DNA of 64,000 nt from Streptomyces sp. NBC_01276. Its GTDB lineage: Bacteria; Actinomycetota; Actinomycetes; Streptomycetales; Streptomycetaceae. Position 1 is the first letter of the stretch; each line of letters starts with the position of its first letter. Both the position numbers and the translations under genes were made by a program. The stretch covers positions 7,686,501-7,750,500 of the forward strand of contig NZ_CP108442.1 of assembly GCF_041435355.1 (NCBI RefSeq). The letters run 5' to 3'. The notes below the pieces were generated by a model that was not told the DNA's origin, did not search any database, and saw only the letters and a list, made by a program, of their open reading frames with translations. Shown here one piece after another: positions 8,104 through 18,565 of the stretch.

Positions 8104-9084
8104 GTGGCCAGCGCGGGAGTGAGTCGTCGACGGGTGATGGGCGCCGGGTGCGGCGCGGTCGCGGCGGCGCTGGCCGGATGCTCCGGGGCGTCCGTCCCGG
8201 CACGGCGGCTGCGGTTCGCCACCGGACCCGAGGGCGGCCCGTACAACGCGTTCGGGCAGGCCCTGGCCCGGGCGGTCGCCGCGTACGGCGACCGCGGGGG
8301 CGGCCCGCCGGTCCTCCCCGTGACCACCGCGGCGAGCGTGGACAACCTGCGGCGACTGGACGAGGGCACCGTCGATCTGGCCCTCGCGATGGCCGACGCG
8401 GCCGAGGACGCCGTCCTCGGCCACGAGCCGTTCTCCCGGCCCGTCACCGGCGTGACGGCGCTGGCCCGGGTCTACGTGAACTACACGCACCTGCTGGTAC
8501 CGGCGGACGGCCCCGTGCGCGAGGCCGGAGCCCTCGCGGGCCGGCCGGTCGCGACCGGCGCCGCCGGGTCGGGGGTGCAGGTGGTGGCGGGCCGGATCCT
8601 GCGGGCCGCCGGTCCGGGCGCGGCCGCCGCGGCACCGCTCGAACGTCCCCTGGGCCTGGCCGAGTCCGTGCGCGCCCTGCGCGGCGGCGAGGTCGACGCG
8701 CTGTTCTGGTCCGGCGGCGTACCCACACCCGCCCTGACCGGGCTGGCACACGAACTGCCGCTCCGCTTCCTGCCGTTGGACGCCCATGTGGGGCCGCTCC
8801 GGGAACGCTACGGTCCCGTCTACACCGCCGTCACCCTTCCGGCCGGCGTGTACGGGCTCACGGAGCCGGTGGGCACCATCGGGGTCGGAAACTACCTCCT
8901 GGCCCGCGACGACGTACCGCGCGACACCGTCGAGGCCCTGCTGCGCGTGGTGTTCGACCGGTGGCGGGACCTGCTGCGCGAGGTCACCGCCGGGGTACGG
9001 CTGGAGCCCCGGTTCGCGATCTCGACGGGCAGGGTGCCGCTCCACCCGGGCGCCGTCGCCTACTACCGGTCGGTGTACGGCTGA
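8104..9084 (+). CDS. TAXI-family solute receptor lipoprotein (TRAP-type)
   Basis: 326 residues. A signal peptide with a twin-Arg start (SRRRVMGAGCGAVAAALAGC) ends in lipobox LAGC, so it is an exported lipoprotein. The mature part begins LRFATGPEGGPYNAFGQALA, the hallmark first strand and ligand loop of TAXI receptors. DLALAMADAAEDA and WSGGVPTPALTGLA are further family blocks. Such receptors normally feed a TRAP 4TM/12TM permease, but none is present here. The GTG start is six bases after TACGCT (8092-8097), so it is probably leaderless. It is convergent with the histidine kinase gene and may act as an extracellular sensor partner for it. Confidence 0.85.
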   Translation: MASAGVSRRRVMGAGCGAVAAALAGCSGASVPARRLRFATGPEGGPYNAFGQALARAVAAYGDRGGGPPVLPVTTAASVDNLRRLDEGTVDLALAMADAAEDAVLGHEPFSRPVTGVTALARVYVNYTHLLVPADGPVREAGALAGRPVATGAAGSGVQVVAGRILRAAGPGAAAAAPLERPLGLAESVRALRGGEVDALFWSGGVPTPALTGLAHELPLRFLPLDAHVGPLRERYGPVYTAVTLPAGVYGLTEPVGTIGVGNYLLARDDVPRDTVEALLRVVFDRWRDLLREVTAGVRLEPRFAISTGRVPLHPGAVAYYRSVYG

Positions 9085-9088
9085 CCGC

Positions 9089-10483
9089 TCACGGGGGCGG
9101 CAGCCGGAGCTCGACGGCCAGGCCGCGCGGCTCGTTCGCGCCGGCCGTCAGCCGGCCGCCGCTGGTGCGGGCGAGCTCATCGGCGATGGCCAGCCCCAAC
9201 CCGCTGCCCCGCACGTTCTGGTGCTCCGGTGAACGCGTGAAGCGGCGGAGCAGCGAGGGAAGCTGGTCCGGCGCCACGCCGGGGCCGTCGTCGGCGACGC
9301 GCACGACGGCGTCCCCCGCGGCGGCCTGCCGGACGCTCACCTCGACGCGTCCGCCGCCGGGCACGAACTTCACGGCGTTGTCGAGGAGGGCGTCCAGTAC
9401 CCGGCCCACCGTGTCCGGCAGGGCCCGCACCCCCAGGGTGTCCGGGAGGCCGTGCGCGGTCAGCTCCAGTCCGGCGTCGCGGAACACCGGATGCCAGGCC
9501 GCCACCCGGTCCCGTACCGCACGCGCGGCGTCCTGGTCGCGCAGCTCCGCCGTGCCGGACTCCACCCGGGCCAGGGCCAGCAGTCCGTCGAGCAGCTCCT
9601 CCAGGCGTTCCGCCTCGTCCAGGGCGCGCGCGTGCTCGGTGCGGCCGGGTCCGGGGGCGATGTACGGCTCGACGTTCTCCATCTGCAGTACCAGCGTGGC
9701 CAGGGGGTTGCGCAGCTGGTGGGAGGCGTCGGCGACGAAGTCGCGCTGGCGGCCGAGGGAATCGGCCAGGGCCTGCGCCATCGTGTTGAAGTGCCGCCTC
9801 AGGTGACGCAGTTCGGGCGGCCCGGTGTCGGACACCGCCCGGGCCTGGAGGCGGCCCGCGGTCAGCCTCCCCACCGCCCGGTCGAGATCGCGGACCGGGC
9901 GCAGCAGCCAGCGCGCGATCCCGACCGCGACCAGGGCGGCCGCGGCGAAGGCGGCGAACGCCCCCACCGCGATGAGGGACCAGCGGACCGTCACGTCCCG
10001 GCGGGCCGCTCCGGTGGGCAGGGTCATCAGCACGGCCCCGCTCACCCGCTCGTCGCGGCCCACCGGCTCGGCCACCACCACGGTCGCGGGCCCCCAGGGG
10101 CGGACGGCCGGCAGCCGGTCGGTGGACCGGCCGGTGAGCGCGCGGGCCAGGGCGTCCGCCGCCGGTGAGGGCGCCCGGCCCGCACCACCCTCCGGGGGAG
10201 CGGCCGTACCGGCCCGCGCGACCGTCCCGCCGGCCGTGTCGACCACGGCCACCGAAGCCCCGTAGAGCTGCGCGTACCGCTCGATCTCGTCGGACAGTTC
10301 GCGGCGGTCGGCCGCGGTGCGCATCCGTTCGGCGAGATCCGCGAACCGTACGGCCTCCGAGCGGCGTTGCAGCAGCAGGTGTTCGGTCCGCCCGCGCGCG
10401 TAGGCGTCGGCGAGGGGCAGGCAGAGCAACAGGGTGGCCGCGCCCATGAGCACCAGCAGCACGGCGAGGAGCCGACGCCTCAC
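9089..10483 (-). CDS. Sensor histidine kinase (HAMP-HisKA-HATPase)
   Basis: 464 residues. TM1 is at about residues 5-24, an extracytoplasmic sensor runs to about 165, and TM2 lies near 170-190. HAMP is followed by the HisKA box DASHQLRNPLATL, the N box DNAVKFVPGGGRV, the G1 box ADDGPGVA and the G2 box GSGLGLAIADEL. It autophosphorylates the His and passes phosphate to the regulator encoded just upstream. The GTG start overlaps the regulator stop by four bases (GTGA at 10480-10483), so the pair is translationally coupled. The sensor is of TctE-like size. Its signal may be the ligand of the neighbouring TAXI receptor, by context only. Confidence 0.9.
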   Translation of the reverse strand: MRRRLLAVLLVLMGAATLLLCLPLADAYARGRTEHLLLQRRSEAVRFADLAERMRTAADRRELSDEIERYAQLYGASVAVVDTAGGTVARAGTAAPPEGGAGRAPSPAADALARALTGRSTDRLPAVRPWGPATVVVAEPVGRDERVSGAVLMTLPTGAARRDVTVRWSLIAVGAFAAFAAAALVAVGIARWLLRPVRDLDRAVGRLTAGRLQARAVSDTGPPELRHLRRHFNTMAQALADSLGRQRDFVADASHQLRNPLATLVLQMENVEPYIAPGPGRTEHARALDEAERLEELLDGLLALARVESGTAELRDQDAARAVRDRVAAWHPVFRDAGLELTAHGLPDTLGVRALPDTVGRVLDALLDNAVKFVPGGGRVEVSVRQAAAGDAVVRVADDGPGVAPDQLPSLLRRFTRSPEHQNVRGSGLGLAIADELARTSGGRLTAGANEPRGLAVELRLPPP

Positions 10484-11277
10484 CGGGCGCGGTCCGCCCC
10501 GCCGTGGGCTCCGTCGTCGGCCGTGTCGTGGGCCCCGTCGTCCGCCGGGCCCCACGCCCCGTCCCGCGGGCCGCCGTCGCCGGTGGCGGGGCGGCCGAGC
10601 CGGTACCCGTACCCGCGGACGGTGCGCACCAGACCGGAGCGGCCGGTCTTGGCGCGGATGCCCGCCACGTGGACGTCCAGGGAGCGGGAGGCGCCGAGGA
10701 AGGCGTCCCCCCAGATCCGGTCCATGATCTCCTCGCGGGAGTGCACCTCGTCCGGGCGTGCGGCCAGGAAGGCCAGCACGTCGAACTCGCGCCGGGTGAG
10801 CCGGACTTCGGCTCCCGCCACCGTCACCGTCCGGCCCGCCGGATCCACCTCGACGTCCCCGGCGCGCACGGGACGGTGGCGGTGGTCGCCGTGCCCGGCG
10901 TCGGCGTCCCGGAGGCCGGTGCGCCGGTCCGTACGGCGGCGCACGGTGTCGACGCGCGCCATCAGCTCGGCCATCCGGAACGGCTTGACGACGTAGTCGT
11001 CGGCGCCGGCCCGCAGGCCCTGCACGATGTCGCGTTCCTCGCAGCGCGCGGTCACCACGATCAGCGGGGCGTCGCAGACGGTGCGCAGCCGCCGCAGCAG
11101 TTCGAGCCCGTCCAGGTCGGGCAGGCCGAGGTCGAGCAGGACGAACTCGGCCTCGCGCAGGTGCAGCAGGGCGTCCAGGGCCCGGCCGACCCGGCGGACG
11201 GTGTGGCCGCGCTGGGTGAGGGCGGTGCCGAGGGCCTGGGCCATCCGGTCGTCGTCCTCGACGAGAAGCGCGTGCAT
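10480..11277 (-). CDS. OmpR/PhoB-family response regulator
   Basis: 265 residues. The receiver domain (1 to about 120) has the acidic pocket VEDDD, phosphoacceptor Asp in LLDLGLPDLDG, TA of VVTARC and Lys of VVKPF. The winged-helix domain (about 145-245) contains LTRREFDVLAFLAARPDEV and the recognition region SRSLDVHVAGIRAK. The C-terminal tail is Gly/Asp/Ala-rich and dispensable-looking. It is first in an operon with the kinase at 9089. The MHS permease at 11362-12786, transcribed toward it, is a plausible target along with the TAXI gene. Confidence 0.92.
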   Translation of the reverse strand: MHALLVEDDDRMAQALGTALTQRGHTVRRVGRALDALLHLREAEFVLLDLGLPDLDGLELLRRLRTVCDAPLIVVTARCEERDIVQGLRAGADDYVVKPFRMAELMARVDTVRRRTDRRTGLRDADAGHGDHRHRPVRAGDVEVDPAGRTVTVAGAEVRLTRREFDVLAFLAARPDEVHSREEIMDRIWGDAFLGASRSLDVHVAGIRAKTGRSGLVRTVRGYGYRLGRPATGDGGPRDGAWGPADDGAHDTADDGAHGGADRAR

Positions 11278-11361
11278 GACCGGTTCCCCTCACCCGATGA
11301 CCCGTGCCGTGGCCGGGGACAGCAGCCTACGGGAGCGGCCGCCCCGGGTCACCGGTCCGTG

Positions 11362-12786
11362 TCAGCGTCCGGCCCCCACCGACGGGGCCCGGGAATCCCC
11401 GGTGCCCGGCCGGGCACCGGCACCGGTATCGCCATCGGCTTCGGCCTCGGCGCGGCTGAGTGCGGCATCGCGGGTGTCGGGCATCAGGAGGTAGGTCACC
11501 AGGGAGACCAGCGCGCACCCGGAGACGTACCAGAAGAACAGCTTCTCGTGGCCGCCGCTCTTGAACCACAGCGCCACGTACTCGGCCGTGCCGCCGAAGA
11601 GCGCGTTGGCGATGGCGTACGGCAACGCCACACCGAGGGCCCGGACCCGGGTCGGGAACAGCTCGGCCTTGACCGCGGCGTTGATGGAGGTGTAGCCGGT
11701 GACGATCACCAGCGCCAGGAGGGACAGACCCAGGGCGGACCAGTACGAGGACGCCGAGCCGAGGGCCGTCATGATCGGGTACGTGCCGAAGGTGCAGCCC
11801 ACGGCGAAGGTGATCAGCAGGGGGCGCCGTCCGATCCGGTCGGACAGCATTCCGGCGAAGGGCTGCAGTGCCGCGAAGAGGGTGAGCGCGGTGAAGCTGA
11901 CGAGGGTGGCGGTCGTCTTCGCCATGCCGGCGCTGCCGACCAGGTACTTGGTGAGGTAGGTGGTGTACGTGTAGTAGGCCACGGTCCCGCCGAGGGTGAG
12001 TGCCATGACCAGTCCGGCCTGCCGCCGGTGCTGCCACAGGACCTTGAGTGTGCCCCGCGTGCTGTCGTCGCCGGCGTCGTCCCCCTGCGACGCCTGCTCG
12101 GCGAAGGCGTCGGTCTCCTGGAGACGCCGCCGCAGCCAGAAGACGACGACCGCGAACAGGGCGCCGAGGACGAAGGGGATCCGCCACCCCCAGCTCTCCA
12201 ACTGGGCGGTGGTCAGCGTGTGCTGCATCGTGATGAGGATGCCCAGTCCGAGCAGCTGGCCGCAGGTCATCGACACGTACTGGAACGAGGAGCCCAGGCC
12301 GCGCCGGTTCCGGGCGGAGACCTCGGTGAGGTAGGTGGCGCTGGCGGCGTACTCGCCGCCGATGCTCATGCCCTGGAGCAGGCGCGCGAGCAGGAGCACC
12401 AGGGCGCCGAAGTAGCCGGCCTGTCCGTAGGTCGGGGCGACGGCGATGAGCAGGGCGGCCACCGACATCATGGTGACGGTGAGCGTGAGCGCGCTCTTGC
12501 GCCCGCGCCGGTCGGCGGCGCGGCCGAGGATCCACCCGCCGACGGGGCGCATGAGGAAGCCGACGGCGAAGATCCCGGCCGTGTTCATCAGCTGCGTGGT
12601 CGGGTTGTCGCCGGGGAAGAAGGAGTCGGCGAAGTAGATCGCGAAGCTGGCGTAGACGAACCAGTCGTACCACTCGACGAGGTTGCCGAGCGAACCGCCG
12701 ATCAGGGCCGTGCGCCGCTTCCTGCGGAGGTCGGCGCCCTGCGGCAGCGGCGGGGGCGGTGCGGGGACTGCGGTGGACGAGGGCAT
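11362..12786 (-). CDS. MHS-family MFS permease (metabolite:H+ symporter)
   Basis: 474 residues with 12 predicted membrane segments. The MHS signature is clear: GNLVEWYDWFVYASFAIYFA in TM1, FLMRPVGGWILGRAADRRGR between TM2 and TM3, and GEYAASATYLTEV in the middle. Family members (KgtP, ProP, ShiA and citrate types) import dicarboxylates, tricarboxylates or zwitterions with protons. GGAGGCGTC precedes the ATG. It lies just upstream of the response regulator and kinase genes on the same strand, with a TAXI receptor beyond, suggesting an organic-acid uptake locus. The substrate is inferred only from family. Confidence 0.88.
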   Translation of the reverse strand: MPSSTAVPAPPPPLPQGADLRRKRRTALIGGSLGNLVEWYDWFVYASFAIYFADSFFPGDNPTTQLMNTAGIFAVGFLMRPVGGWILGRAADRRGRKSALTLTVTMMSVAALLIAVAPTYGQAGYFGALVLLLARLLQGMSIGGEYAASATYLTEVSARNRRGLGSSFQYVSMTCGQLLGLGILITMQHTLTTAQLESWGWRIPFVLGALFAVVVFWLRRRLQETDAFAEQASQGDDAGDDSTRGTLKVLWQHRRQAGLVMALTLGGTVAYYTYTTYLTKYLVGSAGMAKTTATLVSFTALTLFAALQPFAGMLSDRIGRRPLLITFAVGCTFGTYPIMTALGSASSYWSALGLSLLALVIVTGYTSINAAVKAELFPTRVRALGVALPYAIANALFGGTAEYVALWFKSGGHEKLFFWYVSGCALVSLVTYLLMPDTRDAALSRAEAEADGDTGAGARPGTGDSRAPSVGAGR

Positions 12787-13029
12787 GACGCCTCCAGTCG
12801 GAGGTCCCCGCGAGGGGACGGGGGAGGGGCCCCGGCGGTGGGGAGTGCCCAGAGCATGCGTCCGCGGCCGCCCCCGTACAACGCCCGGCCCGCAGATCTA
12901 ACGTGCCGCTAAGAAAGGACGGCACGGGACCGGCGCATTGCGCGGAAGCGGCCACCGGGCCTCACATTTCCGGGGCCTGCCTCGTCGGACTCTCGGACAC
13001 CGACGAGGGATCGACGAGGGGACCGGGCC

Positions 13030-13410
13030 ATGGCCACACAGATGACGACAGGACGACGCGGCCTCACGTTCGTGCGGACGGCGATCGCGCTGCAGACCGC
13101 GGCCGTCTTCTTCCAGGCTGCCACCGCCGGGCTGTTGCTCGCCTCGTCGCACGGCGAGCTGCTGCACGGCGTCGGAGCGCGCGTGATGTACGGCGCGTCG
13201 ATGCTGTACCTGCTCGCCGCGATCCTGGCCTGGCGGCCCGGCGGCGGTCCCTTGCGCCCCGTCCTGCACGCGTCCGGATTCCTCGTCCTGGCCTCGGTGC
13301 AGGTGGTGCTCGGCATCGCGCACGTTCCGTCGGTCCACGTCCCCCTGGGCGTCCTGATGTTCGGCCTGAGCCTGCTGGACCTGGGCCGGGTGGTGACGGC
13401 CCGTCCGTAG
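13030..13410 (+). CDS. Small four-helix membrane protein, unknown function
   Basis: 126 residues. Four hydrophobic stretches (about 20-38, 48-68, 78-96 and 104-122) suggest four membrane spans with short loops and a basic N-terminus (TTGRRGLTF), so an inside N-terminus is likely. No catalytic motif is visible. A GAGGGGA ribosome-binding sequence precedes the ATG. The stop is only about 60 bp from the TetR start at 13472, but the TetR gene has its own promoter and operators. I cannot assign a function. Confidence 0.7.
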   Translation: MATQMTTGRRGLTFVRTAIALQTAAVFFQAATAGLLLASSHGELLHGVGARVMYGASMLYLLAAILAWRPGGGPLRPVLHASGFLVLASVQVVLGIAHVPSVHVPLGVLMFGLSLLDLGRVVTARP

Positions 13411-13436
13411 GCGCCGCGCGGAACCGGGAGAAGGGT

Positions 13437-13471
13437 GGTAACAGCGTTACCTCTGGGTTATGTTGTTACCC
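13437..13471 (+). promoter_or_regulatory. TetR autoregulatory operator and leaderless promoter
   Basis: A palindrome GGTAACagcGTTACC (13437-13451) is followed by a second, weaker copy GGTTATgttGTTACC (13456-13470). The GTTACC half-sites are 19 bp apart. The -10 box TATGTT (13459-13464) lies inside the second copy, and the ATG follows seven bases later. Binding of the TetR product would occlude both the -10 box and the start codon, so autorepression of the TetR/carotenoid-oxygenase operon is expected. Confidence 0.7.
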
Positions 13472-14116
13472 ATGATCACGCTCTACCAAGACGCCCTGCG
13501 GGCCGGTCAGGAAGCCGCGCGGACCGCCGTTCTCGACCGCGCCATCGGGCTGCTGGTCGAGGAGGGGGCCGCCGCCCTGACCGTCCGGCGGATCGCCACC
13601 GAGATCGGCACCTCGACCAAGGTCCTCTACACCGTGTTCGGCGGAAAGGAGGGCCTGGCCGACGCCCTGTACCGGGAGGGCTTCGCACGGCTGCGCCGGG
13701 CCCAGGAACAAGTCCCGCCGACCGACGACCCGTTGGCCCACCTGAGCAGCCTCGGCACGGCCTACCGGGAGCACGCGCTGGCCGAACCGGCCTACTACCG
13801 CGTCATGTTCGAAGGGGCCATCCCCCACTACACCCCCGGTGCCGAGGCCCTCGCCGTCGCCGAGACCGCCTTCGACGCCTCGGCCGCGGCCGTCGCCGCC
13901 TGCATCGACTCCGGGGTGTTCCGGCCGGACGGCGACGCCCACGAGATCTCGAAGCTGTTCTGGGCCGCCGCGCACGGCGCGGTGAGCCTCGAACTCGCCG
14001 GCCACTTCCCGCCCGACACCGCGGCCCGCCGCTACACCACCCTCATGACCGCGCTCGGCCAGGCCTTCCTGGCCACGCCGGCCCCGTCCAGCGACCCGGA
14101 ACGGACCCCCCGATGA
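13472..14116 (+). CDS. TetR-family regulator, coupled to carotenoid oxygenase
   Basis: 214 residues. The HTH is ALTVRRIATEIGTSTKVLYTVFGGKEGL (about residues 33-60), followed by a C-terminal effector domain of the TetR_C_33/WHG-like type (YREHALAEPAYYRVMF). The ATG at 13472 is preferred over 13460 because it sits seven bases after a -10 hexamer. Its stop overlaps the start of the carotenoid oxygenase (ATGA, 14113-14116), so the two are translationally coupled. Palindromes over its own promoter indicate self-control. The effector may be an apocarotenoid or stilbene-like compound, by context only. Confidence 0.87.
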   Translation: MITLYQDALRAGQEAARTAVLDRAIGLLVEEGAAALTVRRIATEIGTSTKVLYTVFGGKEGLADALYREGFARLRRAQEQVPPTDDPLAHLSSLGTAYREHALAEPAYYRVMFEGAIPHYTPGAEALAVAETAFDASAAAVAACIDSGVFRPDGDAHEISKLFWAAAHGAVSLELAGHFPPDTAARRYTTLMTALGQAFLATPAPSSDPERTPR

Positions 14117-15537
14117 CACCCCCGACGACGCGTACGACGACCAACCGCTACCTCTCGGGGAACTTCGCACCCGTCACCGAGGAGACCACGGCCCACGACC
14201 TGCCCGTCACCGGCCGGATACCCGGCCACCTCAGCGGCCGCTACCTGCGCACCGGCCCCAACCCGCTGGGCATCGAGGACGCCGCCGCGCACCTGTGGAC
14301 CCTCGGCGAAGGCATGGTCCACGGCGTCCGCATCCGCGACGGCCGCGCCGAGTGGTACCGCAACCGCTGGGTCCGCTCCTCCTCCGTCGCCGACCGGCTC
14401 GGCGAACCGCGCCGCGGCGCCCCCGTCGACCCGCGGACGGACTTCGCCCCGAACGTCCAGGTGGCAGGCCTGGCCGGCCGCACGTTCGCTCTCATCGAGG
14501 GAGGGTTACGCCCGTACGAACTCACCTACGACCTGGACACGCTCGGCCCCTGCGACCTCGGCGCGACCCCCGAGGGCTACAACGCCAACGCCCACTCCCT
14601 CTTCGACCCCCGCACCCGCGAGCTCCACTCGCTCGCCTTCCGCTACGGCTCCGAACACGTCCAGCACATCGTGATGGACGACACCGGCACCGTGCTGCGC
14701 GCCACCACCGTGCACACCCCCGGCCGCCCCTACATGCACGACTTCGCGCTCACCGACCGCCACGTGATCCTCTTCGACGGCCCCGTGGTCTTCAGCGCGG
14801 CCCACCTCGCCACCGGAGTCCCCTTCCGCTGGGACGACACCCATCCGGCACGCGTGGGCGTGATGCCCCGCGAGGGCGGCCCGGTGCGCTGGTTCCCCGT
14901 GGCCCCGAGCCTGGTCGGCCACACCCTCAACGCCCACGAGAACGGCACGGACGTCGTCGTCGACCTCGTCCGCCACCCCGAGGGCTTCGACATCCGCGAC
15001 TTCGGCACCAGCCGCCCCACCCTCTACCGCTGGACCATCGACCTCGCCGCCGGGACGGTCCGCGAGGAGCGGCTGGACGACCGCACCCAGGAGTTCCCCC
15101 GCGTCAACTCCCGCTACACCGGGCTCCCGTACCGGTACGGCTACGCCGCCGCGGTCGAGCTGTACGCCCCGCCGGCCGGCCCCGGGGACCGGCGACCCGA
15201 CGCGGGCTTCAGCAACGCGCTCCTCAAACACGACCTGTCCCGCGGCACCACCGAGGCGCACGAGTTCGGACGCTTCGCCGCCGTCGGCGAAGGCGTGTTC
15301 GTCCCCGCCGAGACGCCCGGGGCCGAGGACGACGGTTACGTGATGGCGTACGTCCACAGCCCGGAGCGCGGCGCCGCCGATCTGGTCATCCTCTCCGCCC
15401 GGGACTTCACCGGGGAACCGCTCGCCCGCGTCCACCTGCCCGTACGCGTGCCCCTCGGCCTCCACGGGAACTGGGTCCCGGACGAGGACCCGGCCGCGCG
15501 GCCCGCCGCCCGGCCGCCGGGGGCCGGGCGCGGCTGA
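14113..15537 (+). CDS. Carotenoid oxygenase family dioxygenase
   Basis: 474 residues, full length for the seven-bladed beta-propeller carotenoid cleavage / lignostilbene dioxygenase family, which splits a C=C bond with Fe(II) and O2. The four iron-ligand His positions are present: NANAHSLFD, YMHDFALTD, LNAHENGTD and the C-terminal LHGNWVP. The early family block GRYLRTGPNP is also intact. A large reading frame extends upstream, but the ATG overlapping the TetR stop is the clear start. Substrates in the family include carotenoids, apocarotenals and resveratrol-type stilbenes. No carotenoid genes are nearby, so an imported aromatic or apocarotenoid is as likely. Confidence 0.9.
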   Translation: MTPPTTRTTTNRYLSGNFAPVTEETTAHDLPVTGRIPGHLSGRYLRTGPNPLGIEDAAAHLWTLGEGMVHGVRIRDGRAEWYRNRWVRSSSVADRLGEPRRGAPVDPRTDFAPNVQVAGLAGRTFALIEGGLRPYELTYDLDTLGPCDLGATPEGYNANAHSLFDPRTRELHSLAFRYGSEHVQHIVMDDTGTVLRATTVHTPGRPYMHDFALTDRHVILFDGPVVFSAAHLATGVPFRWDDTHPARVGVMPREGGPVRWFPVAPSLVGHTLNAHENGTDVVVDLVRHPEGFDIRDFGTSRPTLYRWTIDLAAGTVREERLDDRTQEFPRVNSRYTGLPYRYGYAAAVELYAPPAGPGDRRPDAGFSNALLKHDLSRGTTEAHEFGRFAAVGEGVFVPAETPGAEDDGYVMAYVHSPERGAADLVILSARDFTGEPLARVHLPVRVPLGLHGNWVPDEDPAARPAARPPGAGRG

Positions 15538-15613
15538 CCCAAAGGGCGGGCTCCCCGGCGCGGACTCCAGAAGTGCCACGCGGCCCCCGGCCGGGGCGGT
15601 GTATGCAGGAGGG

Positions 15614-16738
15614 ATGGACCTTGGGCGCCCGCGTGCGAGCAGTCATCCGGCAGGGGAGCAGGGCCACGCGCTCCTGGCGGTCCCGCTCGCGCTGATCACC
15701 ATCGTGACCGTGGTCGACATCCTGGCCCCGCCCGAGGTGCACCTCGGGCCCTTCCTGGTGGCCGCCCCGGCCGTCACCGCGTCGTTCGCCGGCCCCTGGA
15801 CCACCGCGGCCGTCGGAGCCGTCGCCGTCGTCGCCCAGGCGGTGACGGCGACGGTGCGCAGCAGCCTGACCGACCTGAACCACACCTTCCAGATCATCGC
15901 CCTCATCCTCATCTCCGTGATCGTGACGCTCTTCGCCCACCTGCGCGAAGTCCACGAGAAGGAGCTGACCCAATTGCGCTCGGTCGCCGAGACCGCGCAG
16001 CAGGTGGTGCTGCGGCCGCTCCCGGAGCGGATCGGCCCGCTGCGCCTGGCATCCGTCTACCTCGCCGCCGAGGCCGAGGCCCAGATCGGGGGAGACCTGT
16101 ACGCCGTCGCCCGCACGGCCCGCGGAACGCGACTGATCATCGGTGACGTCCGGGGCAAGGGGCTGGAAGCGGTCGGGGACGCGGCCCTCGTCCTCGGCGC
16201 GTTCCGCGCCTCCGCCCACCAGGAGGCCGACCTGGCGGGGCTGGTCGCCTACCTGGACGGATCCGTGGCCCCGGGCCCGGACGGGTCACGGGTGCCCGAC
16301 GGCTCTCCGGACGACCTGGGCGAGGGGTTCGTCACCGCCGCCGTCCTGGAACTCCCCGACCAGGAGCGGGCCCTGCACCTCATCAACTGCGGCCATCCGC
16401 CACCGCTGCTGTTCCGCGGTCCCCGGGTCACCGCGCTGGAGGTGGACCATCCGGCACCGCCCCTGGGCCTGGCCGGGCTGGTGGACGCGCGGGCCACCGC
16501 GCAGACCTTCCCCCTGGCGCCCGGGGACATCGTCCTGCTCTACACGGACGGGGTCATGGAGGCCCGCGACCGGGACGGGACGTTCTACCCGCTGACGGAG
16601 CGGGCCGCGGCCTGGACCGGGGCGGACCCGCACGCCCTGCTGGAGTACCTGCGCGCCGACCTGCTCGGCCACGCGGCCGGCGGCGTCCTGGGGGACGACG
16701 CGGCCATGGTCGCCATCCAGCGGTTCGTGCCGCCCTGA
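15614..16738 (+). CDS. Membrane-bound SpoIIE/RsbU-type PP2C phosphatase
   Basis: 374 residues. Three membrane helices (about residues 20-105) are followed by a cytoplasmic linker and a PPM-type SpoIIE domain (about 140-370). The domain contains AQIGGDLYAVA with the metal Asp, IIGDVRGKGLEA, INCGHPPPLLF, VLLYTDGVMEARD and GDDAAMVAI. Such proteins dephosphorylate anti-anti-sigma factors in partner-switching control of sigma factors. No anti-sigma or STAS gene adjoins it. TATGCA (15602-15607) lies six bases before the ATG, which favours a leaderless start here over the GTG at 15599. The GGAGG directly before the ATG is too close to act as a ribosome-binding site. Confidence 0.88.
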   Translation: MDLGRPRASSHPAGEQGHALLAVPLALITIVTVVDILAPPEVHLGPFLVAAPAVTASFAGPWTTAAVGAVAVVAQAVTATVRSSLTDLNHTFQIIALILISVIVTLFAHLREVHEKELTQLRSVAETAQQVVLRPLPERIGPLRLASVYLAAEAEAQIGGDLYAVARTARGTRLIIGDVRGKGLEAVGDAALVLGAFRASAHQEADLAGLVAYLDGSVAPGPDGSRVPDGSPDDLGEGFVTAAVLELPDQERALHLINCGHPPPLLFRGPRVTALEVDHPAPPLGLAGLVDARATAQTFPLAPGDIVLLYTDGVMEARDRDGTFYPLTERAAAWTGADPHALLEYLRADLLGHAAGGVLGDDAAMVAIQRFVPP

Positions 16739-16752
16739 GACGGACGCGGAAC

Positions 16753-16794
16753 GGCCGCCGCCCCGGCGGAACGAAGTCCACCGGGGCAGCGGCC
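16753..16794. terminator. Convergent terminator between phosphatase gene and argG
   Basis: A 14-bp stem with one mismatch (16753-16766 with 16781-16794) and a 14-base loop, sitting between two convergent genes. No long T-run is present, as is usual at this GC content. Confidence 0.6.
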
Positions 16795-16825
16795 GCCGAC
16801 GCGCGTACGACGGTCGGTCCGTCCG

Positions 16826-18310
<1,485 letters not shown>

Positions 18311-18565
18311 GCGGCGTCGGGGTGGACTTTCCGGAACCGGTCCGCCGGGGCCCTCCCGGGTCCCTGCGTGCCTGGTCGGAGCCCTGGACGCGCCGGCCAC
18401 TCGTACATGCGTCCCCGTGACCGGCGTGACGCGGCCGACGGCGCTACGCTGGACCCACCAGTGATCATCCGCGGCCGGGCGGGGGAGCACGGGGGGTGCC
18501 GGCCCGCCGGGACAGGGGAGCGGGCGCCCCGCCCGTCCCCGCTCCGCCACCCCACCGGAGGCGCC

